A DNA stretch of 62,542 bases from Candidatus Woesearchaeota archaeon (GTDB lineage: Archaea > Nanobdellota > Nanobdellia > Woesearchaeales > SM23-78): positions 1 to 62,542 of the forward strand of contig JAHWIP010000035.1 in the NCBI GenBank assembly GCA_019322375.1. The letters are read 5' to 3'. Below the pieces are notes generated by a model. The model was given only the letters and a program-made list of their open reading frames with translations, searched no databases and was not told where the DNA came from. Below are positions 56,501-62,542 of this stretch, one piece after another (the first letter of the stretch is position 1; the number at the start of each line of letters is the position of its first letter). The translations under genes and the position numbers were made by a program.

Positions 56501-56794
56501 ATGAAGAACAACCATAGATTCAAGGATTTGGCAATTAGAGGAGCATACGCCGTAATAGCGATATTGTCATACCAAGTAGGAACGTGCATTGGAGACTTCT
56601 TTGTAAAGCAACAAAAAACACTGGAGCCAGGATACCCAGTTCCGCACGAAGTAAGAATCAATTACTGTGACTTAAATAATGATGGAACGCATGAGACTAG
56701 GCTAACACATAAGGGCAAATCATATCTCTTAAAACTTGATGAAAAAAAGAACTTGGTACTTGAAGCGTATAAAATTAATCACAATAAAAAATAA
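56501..56794 (+). CDS. Small secreted or anchored protein upstream of substrate-binding protein
   Basis: 97 aa. A weak N-terminal hydrophobic segment (GAYAVIAILSYQVGTCIGDF) may be an anchor. The rest is a small beta-rich domain containing INYCDLNNDGTHETRLTHKG, a DxNxDGxxE-type calcium-loop-like motif. TATA box about 25-30 bases upstream, so the mRNA is probably leaderless. Seven bases separate it from the lipoprotein gene. Function unknown. Confidence 0.65.
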   Translation: MKNNHRFKDLAIRGAYAVIAILSYQVGTCIGDFFVKQQKTLEPGYPVPHEVRINYCDLNNDGTHETRLTHKGKSYLLKLDEKKNLVLEAYKINHNKK

Positions 56795-56801
56795 TTAGGG
56801 A

Positions 56802-57941
56802 ATGAAAATGAAACTAAGCACGATAATAACCATTGCAATAATGGTTTTACTAATAACAGGCTGCACAAGTGCACCTGCAGGTGAAGTTGTAAAAGAAAAA
56901 CAAGAAGTCATCAAAATAGGCGCAATCCTATCATTAACAGGGCCTGCTGCTGTCTGGGGGGAAAGCGGAAGGCAGGGAATAGAACTTGCTGTGTCTGATG
57001 TTAATGCAAAAGGAGGGATTAATGGGAAAAAACTTGTTGTTGTTTATGAGGATGATGGAACAGATTCAAAGCAAGCAGTAACTGCTTTTCATAAACTTGT
57101 CTCAACCGACAAAGTTTCTGCAATAATAGGGGGGACATGGGATTTTAACTACAATGCCATTGCTCCTCTTGCAGAGACTTACAAAATAACTCTTTTTACT
57201 CCTCAAAATCTAAAAGCCGAGGGGCTGGTTATAAATGATTACACTTTTGTAATGCGCCCTGACTTAAGAAAATTAACTTGGGTTTTGGAAGATGAGATAA
57301 AAAACAATAATATTAAGAGAGCTGCAATTATAAGATATGTTTCTTCTTTTGGACAAGCACTTTCTTATGGGATGCAGGACATAATGCAAAAAACCGGCGG
57401 CGAGCTTGTTCTTGATGAACAATATAACACTATTGGTTCAAATGATTTTTTGACAATGGTTACCAAAGTCAAGAACTCAAAAGCAGAAGCTTTATTCATT
57501 GATATGATGGACACTGATATTGTGAATTTAATAAAAAGAACAAGAGAACAAGGCCTTGACATCAAGATTTTCAGTCATAGCACTGTTGAAGACGGACTTG
57601 TGAATCCTGACGTTGATAATTCTTTATACAATGGTATTGTTTATTTTGACTGGGACACCCCCCCATCTGAAGAGTTTAGAACCAAATTCAGAGAAAAGTA
57701 TGAAGTAGAGCCTTCCCGCTCAACAGACGGAGCTTATGACAGCGTAATGATTATTGCTGAAGCATTTTCAGAGATTAGTGATAAGGCAAGAATTAATGAA
57801 TACATACAAACCCATTCTTTCAAAACAATTAATGGAGAAATAACTTTCAAAGACAATGTAGTTAACACAAGGATTGTGTTTGTAAAGAAAGTTGTTAATG
57901 GAAAAGTAGAAATCATAAGTAAAAAAGAAATCATAACTTAA
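56802..57941 (+). CDS. Branched-chain-amino-acid-type ABC substrate-binding lipoprotein
   Basis: 379 aa. Lipoprotein signal peptide with lipobox LITGC (Cys 21), then a type I periplasmic-binding fold of the LivK/Peripla_BP_6 class: IKIGAILSLTGPAAVWGESG, VVYEDDGTDSKQAVTAFHKL, VSAIIGGTWDFNYNAIAPLA and the C-terminal YDSVMIIAEAF. It would capture an amino acid or a related small ligand outside the cell and deliver it to a LivHMGF permease. No permease or ATPase genes are nearby, so it may serve a distant transporter or act in sensing. Confidence 0.9.
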   Translation: MKMKLSTIITIAIMVLLITGCTSAPAGEVVKEKQEVIKIGAILSLTGPAAVWGESGRQGIELAVSDVNAKGGINGKKLVVVYEDDGTDSKQAVTAFHKLVSTDKVSAIIGGTWDFNYNAIAPLAETYKITLFTPQNLKAEGLVINDYTFVMRPDLRKLTWVLEDEIKNNNIKRAAIIRYVSSFGQALSYGMQDIMQKTGGELVLDEQYNTIGSNDFLTMVTKVKNSKAEALFIDMMDTDIVNLIKRTREQGLDIKIFSHSTVEDGLVNPDVDNSLYNGIVYFDWDTPPSEEFRTKFREKYEVEPSRSTDGAYDSVMIIAEAFSEISDKARINEYIQTHSFKTINGEITFKDNVVNTRIVFVKKVVNGKVEIISKKEIIT

Positions 57942-57950
57942 AATTATTTC

Positions 57951-59225
57951 CTATTTCTTCTTTCCAATAACTTTTATCCCACCCATGTAATGCCTTAATG
58001 CCTTTGGAATTGTTATGCTGCCATCCTTGTTCTGATGGTGCTCTAGGATTGCCACCATTATTCTTGAGGTTGCCAGAGCTGTGTTGTTAAGGGCATGAAC
58101 CACTTCTCTTCTTCCCTGCCTGTCAAGTTTTATGTTTAAGTCTCTTACCTGGTAGTCTGTGCAGTTGCTCAGGCTCATTACTTCTCCGTAATTCTTGGTC
58201 GTTGGCCTCCACACCTCGATGTCTGCGCTCTTGGTTTTCCATGGCGCCAGGTCTCCTGAGCACATCTCTAGCACACGGTAAGGCAAGTCAAGTTTTTGCA
58301 TTATTTCCTCTGAGTTTTTCAAGAGCTCATCATACATCTTGTATGAATCTTCTGGAACGCAGAGAATCACCTGCTCTACTTTGTTGAACTGATGGGTTCT
58401 CCAAAGCCCTTTTTCATTTATGCCATGGCTTCCAATTTCTCTTCTAAAGCACATGCTGTATGAGTACACTTTTTTTGGCAGGTCTTTTTCTAGAAAGGTT
58501 GTTCCTATGTATCTTGCTAGTAATGCATATTCTGTTGTTCCTATCAGCGCCAGGTCTTCATCTTTTATTTCATAGATAGTATTTGCAAACTCTTGTGTGT
58601 CAAGGCTTGCTGAAAGTATTGGTTTTTTTAGCATTAATGGTGTTTCAATATAATGATACCCTTTTTTTTGCATAAAATCAAGTGCAAAGCGGATAAGAGC
58701 CTGGTTTAAAAGACCTAATTCTCCTTCTAAGAAGTAGAATCCATGGCCTGATGTTTTTGCACTTGCCTCAAAATCAGCAATACCCAATTCTTCGCAGATT
58801 TGAACATGGTTTTTGATTGGAAAATCAAACTTTGGAAGCTTGCCCCATTTCTTTATTACCTTGTTTTCTTTTTCATTTTTGCCAATAGGAACTGACTCAT
58901 GAATGATGTTGGGTATTTTGGGAAGCAAGGAGAGCATCTGCTTTTCAATCTTTACTTGTTTTTCTTCTGCTTTTTTTATATCTCCAGGAATACTCTTTGC
59001 TTTTTTAACCAAAGCCTTAACATTCTTGCCTGCTTTCTTAGCCTTGTTAATTTCCTCACTTATCTTGTTTCTCTCATGGCGCAGAGTGTCAATCTTTGCT
59101 CTTAGTTTTCTCCACTCAGCATCTGTTTTTAAGAAATCATCAACTACCTTTGGGTCTTGGAACTTCTTCTTCAGGTTTTTTTTGATTAAGTCAGGGTTTT
59201 CGCGTATGAACTTGATATCGAGCAT
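57951..59225 (-). CDS. serS: Seryl-tRNA synthetase
   Basis: 424 aa, the common length for SerRS. The N-terminal ~110 residues form the long antiparallel coiled coil that holds the tRNA variable arm (DKIRELKK-like KTDAEWRKLRAKIDTLRHER). The catalytic core has class II motif 2 (YSYSMCFRREIGSHG, then GLWRTHQFNKVEQV) and motif 3 (NNTALATSRIMVAILEHHQN). It charges tRNA-Ser and tRNA-Sec. The common SerRS type is used, not the methanogen type. TATA box ATATTTAAAC about 25 bases before the ATG, so probably leaderless. Confidence 0.97.
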   Translation of the reverse strand: MLDIKFIRENPDLIKKNLKKKFQDPKVVDDFLKTDAEWRKLRAKIDTLRHERNKISEEINKAKKAGKNVKALVKKAKSIPGDIKKAEEKQVKIEKQMLSLLPKIPNIIHESVPIGKNEKENKVIKKWGKLPKFDFPIKNHVQICEELGIADFEASAKTSGHGFYFLEGELGLLNQALIRFALDFMQKKGYHYIETPLMLKKPILSASLDTQEFANTIYEIKDEDLALIGTTEYALLARYIGTTFLEKDLPKKVYSYSMCFRREIGSHGINEKGLWRTHQFNKVEQVILCVPEDSYKMYDELLKNSEEIMQKLDLPYRVLEMCSGDLAPWKTKSADIEVWRPTTKNYGEVMSLSNCTDYQVRDLNIKLDRQGRREVVHALNNTALATSRIMVAILEHHQNKDGSITIPKALRHYMGGIKVIGKKK

Positions 59226-59291
59226 TTTCAGGATATGAATAGGCTTGTATGTTTAAATATTTTGCTGTGTTTTGGCTTTAGTCAAAATGCT

Positions 59292-59311
59292 CAAAAATCT
59301 ATTGATTTTTG
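59292..59311 (-). terminator. Hairpin after the PIN-KH ATPase gene
   Basis: CAAAAATC and GATTTTTG are perfect complements around TATT, just downstream of the ATPase stop codon on the minus strand. Confidence 0.45.
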
Positions 59312-59320
59312 TTGTAAAAT

Positions 59321-61204
59321 TTAAGAACTCCCTCTTATCTCCAGCTTTTCTCCTGCCTGCACTGCTTTTAGAATGATTCTGCCTATTTTGTTGAACTTGA
59401 TTATCTTGATTATGCTTTTTCTTGAGGCAGTCGCGCTTAACAAGTAGTCTTCTCCTACATATACGTCTACTTCTTTGAATGCATGTTCAGGGCTTAATCT
59501 TATCAATATGTTTTTTTTATCAATCTTTACCTGATATGGAATTGTGTCTGTTCTTTCTTCTCTTTTGACGTGTTGCTTGTTGCTTTTCTGTGCTCCTTCA
59601 ACAACATCAATGCTCACTCCTAGCTTGTGTTCTATTTCTTCTATTGTTCTTCCATTCCTTCCTATAAGCCTTGCTTTTTGTCCAAGAGGAACATACACCC
59701 TGCACCTGTTATCTGAGAGCATTTCTGCTTCTGCTTTTTTAACATATCTTTTTATCTCGTTCTTAATGGTTTCTTGTGCTAGTTTTTGTGTGGGAGAGGT
59801 GTATTCTGCTTTTACAGGTATAACAACTGTTTGCTCTCCATAAGTATAGATTTCGAATTCTAGTCTGCCTGTGTTAAAATCATTAACAATAACAACAGGC
59901 CTTGCCAAGTCTGCTTCTGTCATGCCACTAGGAACTTTTACTTCCATGTTAAGAGAAAAAATTCTATCAATTGCTCCATTGGTTATGAATATAACTGTGT
60001 CCACAATATGAGGTATTACTCCTAGCTCTATCCTCCCTATGAATCTCTGGATTGCATCTATAGGTTTTGTTGCATGAATCACTCCTACCATTCCTACACC
60101 GCTAAGTCTTAAATCTGAGAATAATCTAAAATCCTCTGTGTTTCTCATCTCATCAAAAATAGTGTAATCAGGCCTGCTAAGCAACAAGATGTCATGTATC
60201 TCATGACTGCTTCCATAATTCATAGAGTATTGGGTTACTTCGTCGCTAAGCGTGAGGTCGCGCGGAGATTCAATTGTTTTGATTACCTTGTTTTTTTTCA
60301 AGTAATGTTCTGCTAGTGCTTGTGCAAAAGTGGTTTTTCCATGGCCAGGCGCGCCGGCTATCAATATGCCTTCTGCTTTTTCATCAATACGTTTTTGTAT
60401 TTTTTCATTAAGCTCATACTCATTAAGAGTAAGTTTTTTGATAGGATGAACAGCTGTTATCTCATACCCATCTGCAAAAGGCGGACGCGTTATCACAATT
60501 CGAAATGTGCTCAGCTGGATAATGGTTGAGCCTCTTCTATCAGATTCAATAAATCCATCAGTTCTAGAGCTGGCTTCTTCTGTTATTGCTTTTGCAAGTT
60601 CTTTAACACCTTCTCTGTCAAGTTTTTCCTTGGCTATCTCAATGTATCTCCATTCTCCTGGCCTGCCTTTTTTTGCTTTTATTGAGCACTCCTCTTTTAT
60701 ATGAACACTCATAGTTGTTTTATCAAAGTATTTCTCAAGAACAAAAGGTTTTTCTTCTTGCTCAAATTCATACAAAATGATATTAATGCCTTTGCTTTCT
60801 GCAACTAGACTCTGGACTTTGTCAGCAGTCACCAGAGTTGCTTTTTCCTGAGCAGCCAAATGCCTGATAACAGAATCAATCTCGCCAGATTTAGCATGCT
60901 TAATCTCAAACTCACTTGGTCTTTTGCCCTTGAACAAAACTCTAAACCTGAATTTTTTGCCTAGCTCTCTGAGCTTTTTAATTTCTTCTAACCCAAGATA
61001 CCCTGTTTCCCTGTTCCTGTTAGCCTGGCTTTCCAACTCAGCCATAACAGTCTCATGAATAATGATAGTGCTAGGGTTGAGTTTTCTCTTCTCAATCTTC
61101 TTAGAAAGCAAACCCTCTATAATTATGCTGGTGTCAGGAACCAGTCTTAGAACTCTTGTTCCAGTCTTTTTAACAGTCTTTCTAGTGATTTTTTTCTTTA
61201 TCAT
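59321..61204 (-). CDS. PIN-domain/ATPase/KH-domain protein (archaeal PilT-like RNA-associated ATPase)
   Basis: 627 aa from the ATG at 61204, which GGAG precedes; the frame runs nine codons further up. N-terminal PIN domain (LVPDTSIIIEGLL, then EIDSVIRHLAAQ and TLVTADKVQ) with the nuclease acidic residues. A central secretion-ATPase-like RecA domain has Walker A GAPGHGKTTFAQAL and FDEMRNTEDF plus VGVIHATKPI. A C-terminal KH domain has GRNGRTIEEIEHKLG. This is the widely conserved archaeal PINc/VapC-family ATPase, thought to act on RNA rather than in pilus assembly. Substrates are not defined. Confidence 0.92.
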   Translation of the reverse strand: MIKKKITRKTVKKTGTRVLRLVPDTSIIIEGLLSKKIEKRKLNPSTIIIHETVMAELESQANRNRETGYLGLEEIKKLRELGKKFRFRVLFKGKRPSEFEIKHAKSGEIDSVIRHLAAQEKATLVTADKVQSLVAESKGINIILYEFEQEEKPFVLEKYFDKTTMSVHIKEECSIKAKKGRPGEWRYIEIAKEKLDREGVKELAKAITEEASSRTDGFIESDRRGSTIIQLSTFRIVITRPPFADGYEITAVHPIKKLTLNEYELNEKIQKRIDEKAEGILIAGAPGHGKTTFAQALAEHYLKKNKVIKTIESPRDLTLSDEVTQYSMNYGSSHEIHDILLLSRPDYTIFDEMRNTEDFRLFSDLRLSGVGMVGVIHATKPIDAIQRFIGRIELGVIPHIVDTVIFITNGAIDRIFSLNMEVKVPSGMTEADLARPVVIVNDFNTGRLEFEIYTYGEQTVVIPVKAEYTSPTQKLAQETIKNEIKRYVKKAEAEMLSDNRCRVYVPLGQKARLIGRNGRTIEEIEHKLGVSIDVVEGAQKSNKQHVKREERTDTIPYQVKIDKKNILIRLSPEHAFKEVDVYVGEDYLLSATASRKSIIKIIKFNKIGRIILKAVQAGEKLEIRGSS

Positions 61205-61287
61205 AGTTAAACTCCAGACTGGCAAGAACAAAGAATTAGTTAGGGTTTATAAAGGTTGTTGCAATAATATATCTAATAAAGAAAAAA

Positions 61288-61488
61288 CTACTTCAACTTC
61301 CTCTTCATCTCTCCCAGCAACTTATTGGTCTTTTTTATCTCATTAAGCATCTGGGTTGTTATCTCTTTGACTTTGCTTTGCTTCCAGTTCAGGTACATCA
61401 TGTAGATGTTGAAGGCTAATACTATGAAGTAAGTTATAAGCATTACCACCAAGGATGTGCCTGCTAGTTCAGGGGTTAGTTCTATCAT
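61288..61488 (-). CDS. Small membrane protein with short coiled coil
   Basis: 66 aa. One membrane helix (about 12-34, LVVMLITYFIVLAFNIYMMY) and a charged cytoplasmic helix (KEITTQMLNEIKKTNKLLGE). TATA-like AACATTTAAAAG upstream. Function unknown; it lies just upstream of the PIN-KH gene in the same direction but with a separate promoter between. Confidence 0.7.
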   Translation of the reverse strand: MIELTPELAGTSLVVMLITYFIVLAFNIYMMYLNWKQSKVKEITTQMLNEIKKTNKLLGEMKRKLK

Positions 61489-61525
61489 TTTAACTTAGAG
61501 AGGGAGTTTGTTCTTTTAAATGTTT

Positions 61526-62296
61526 TTATGATTTATTTTTAAAGGAAAATTTTGCTCTTTTCCAAAGGACTTCAAACTGTTTTTTATAGAGATCTGCTAC
61601 TTCTTCGCTTTGTATCCTTATTACCAATGGTTTTAATGTAAATATATAATAAACCATCTTATTTCCATATATAGAATGTACAACATTATTATTGAAGTAT
61701 TCTTTAGGAAGAATCTTCGCTTTTACATAAGGATGCTTGGTTATCTTTTTTCCTTGTGCATAAAGCTGTCTTGAAGGAATCTTGTGTTTTCTTCTTAAAT
61801 TCCAGAATCTTTTCCAGACATATTCAGGGACAGATTTAGTAAATTCTTTTTCTGAGAAAGAATTCATCACAAGGATTTCTTTGTATTTTTTCTCTACTCC
61901 GTCTTTTATTGTGTCATTTAAGATATATTTTACCCCTTCTAATCCTTCATATATTTCAACTGTTGATGTTGTTAGTTCTTGCGTTTGTTTTAAAAATTCT
62001 ACTCTCTTTTTTAATTCTTCTTTTTGTTGTTTTATTTTTTCTTGTTTTTCATCCAAATAGTTAATTATGTTATCAGGATCTGTTATTCTATATACTCTTA
62101 TTTTTCCTTTGGTTATATAATTAACAAAGCCTTTACCAAGCAGGCTGTTTAGTGAATCATACACATGAGACCTAGATATGCGTGTGTGTCTTGCTATATC
62201 ATAAGCTTTTGCTTCTATGAGTTTCATCAAAATTAAGTATATCTCTGCCTCGTTGTTTGTTAATCCAACAGCAATTAAATCTGATTTATTGAGCAT
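61526..62296 (-). CDS. TrmB-family transcription regulator, second copy
   Basis: 256 aa. Winged helix at residues 1-75 (VGLTNNEAEIYLILMKLIEA, SRSHVYDSLNSLLGKGFVNY), coiled coil (about 85-110) and TrmB effector domain (VEIYEGLEGVKYILNDTIKD). It is related to the TrmB at 55699 but clearly diverged. A 21-base palindrome overlaps its BRE, so it probably represses itself. Nearest transport genes are not adjacent; the transposase fragment follows upstream. Effector unknown. Confidence 0.9.
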   Translation of the reverse strand: MLNKSDLIAVGLTNNEAEIYLILMKLIEAKAYDIARHTRISRSHVYDSLNSLLGKGFVNYITKGKIRVYRITDPDNIINYLDEKQEKIKQQKEELKKRVEFLKQTQELTTSTVEIYEGLEGVKYILNDTIKDGVEKKYKEILVMNSFSEKEFTKSVPEYVWKRFWNLRRKHKIPSRQLYAQGKKITKHPYVKAKILPKEYFNNNVVHSIYGNKMVYYIFTLKPLVIRIQSEEVADLYKKQFEVLWKRAKFSFKNKS

Positions 62297-62320
62297 ATCT
62301 AATTAGATGTTGATTGTTAT

Positions 62321-62351
62321 TTTTAAATGTTTCGTCCTTTTAAAGGACGAA
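62321..62351 (-). promoter_or_regulatory. TrmB promoter with palindromic operator
   Basis: The minus-strand core is GACGAAACATTTAAAA. TTCGTCCTTT and AAAGGACGAA flank a central T at 62331-62351, overlapping the BRE. A protein bound here would block TFB, so autorepression is likely. Confidence 0.6.
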
Positions 62352-62423
62352 TAAAATTAATATACTTCCTCTTATCGCTACATCTAAGGGGTAAAATAAT
62401 GAAGAGGGACAGATAAAAATGAA

Positions 62424-62446
62424 CCTCCCCGCCCTAAAGGGCGAGG
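62424..62446. repeat. GC-rich hairpin of IS200/IS605-type element end
   Basis: GCCCT and AGGGC pair around AA with flanking CCTC/GAGG. This is very like the hairpins at the right end of IS200/IS605 elements (CCTCGCCCTTTAGGGCGGG type) and lies just after the transposase fragment. Confidence 0.55.
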
Positions 62447-62452
62447 TATCAC

Positions 62453-62542
62453 TTAAGCAAAGGAAGTAACTTTCCTTTGTTGTACAAAATTCCAAGAACC
62501 TTGGGATGATGCGATATAATGCTGAATAGTCTCAGCAGTGAC
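62453..62542 (-). mobile_element. 3' end of an IS200/IS605-family transposase gene (5' part outside window)
   Basis: The frame from the window edge encodes VTAETIQHYIASSQGSWNFV and nine more residues before a TAA. The phrase VTAETIQHYI resembles the C-terminal helix of Y1 (TnpA) transposases, which usually reads V-x-x-E-x-I-x-x-Y-I. A typical hairpin follows. TnpB or another protein is possible because only 29 residues are visible. Confidence 0.5.

Noticed and set aside
59321..61204. Type IV pilus or archaellum secretion ATPase
   Set aside because: The N-terminal PIN domain and C-terminal KH domain identify the RNA-associated PIN ATPase; no pilin, FlaJ/TadC or prepilin peptidase gene is present.

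Overview
This is a 62.5 kb AT-rich archaeal fragment. The archaeal call rests on TATA boxes preceded by BRE-like A-rich elements, several probably leaderless genes, two TrmB regulators, KaiC/RadA-like proteins, an XPD-type Fe-S helicase, a PIN-KH ATPase and a PhoU-like protein with an AbrB domain. The large Asn/Thr-rich Ig-like surface proteins together with DUF5752-like and HTH proteins suggest a DPANN archaeon, most likely Woesearchaeota or a relative. That lineage call is an inference; no rRNA or marker set is present.

Layout. 1-9.0 kb: the end of a giant surface protein, then a KaiC-type ATPase, two membrane-spanning envelope proteins with cytoplasmic coiled coils, and a KaiC-like protein without a Walker A motif. 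9.1-18.3 kb: a signalling block with a Hanks Ser/Thr kinase, a tiny secreted Cys/His repeat protein, an unknown 501-aa protein, the AbrB-PhoU-like regulator, a second KaiC-like protein, a CheY-like receiver, a Cache-HAMP histidine kinase and a frameshifted remnant of a kinase linker. 18.6-25 kb: a 1773-aa Ig/FN3/CARDB surface protein followed by a cytoplasmic DUF5752-like protein. 25-31.6 kb: a minus-strand cluster of small secreted proteins with two DNA-binding regulators. 31.8-41.2 kb: more envelope proteins, several with cytoplasmic coiled-coil or zinc-ribbon tails, plus small regulators. 41.4-50.9 kb: a 415-aa Ig-like membrane protein and a 2745-aa giant. 50.9-62.3 kb: mostly housekeeping genes (radical SAM, XPD/DinG helicase, nitroreductase, zinc ribbons, TrmB, ABC substrate-binding lipoprotein, SerS, PIN-KH ATPase, TrmB). 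The last 90 bases look like the end of an IS200/IS605-type transposase gene.

The main observation is modular. Five stand-alone secreted proteins of about 240-260 aa (family 1) appear homologous over nearly their whole length to the last ~185 residues of two giant surface proteins. Two 312-aa secreted proteins (family 2) match the last ~260 residues of the third giant. None of these proteins has a C-terminal membrane anchor or a recognisable sorting tail. I infer that the two domains are assembly or docking modules: small proteins made of the module alone could form a surface layer or filament, and the giants could plug into it through the same module. Linked regulators (ArsR-like, tandem-HTH, ribbon-helix-helix, TrmB) and a shared BRE/TATA promoter with nearby GTATAC-type sites suggest controlled or alternating expression. 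Adjacent phospho-signalling and KaiC-like genes could provide input, but that link is only positional.
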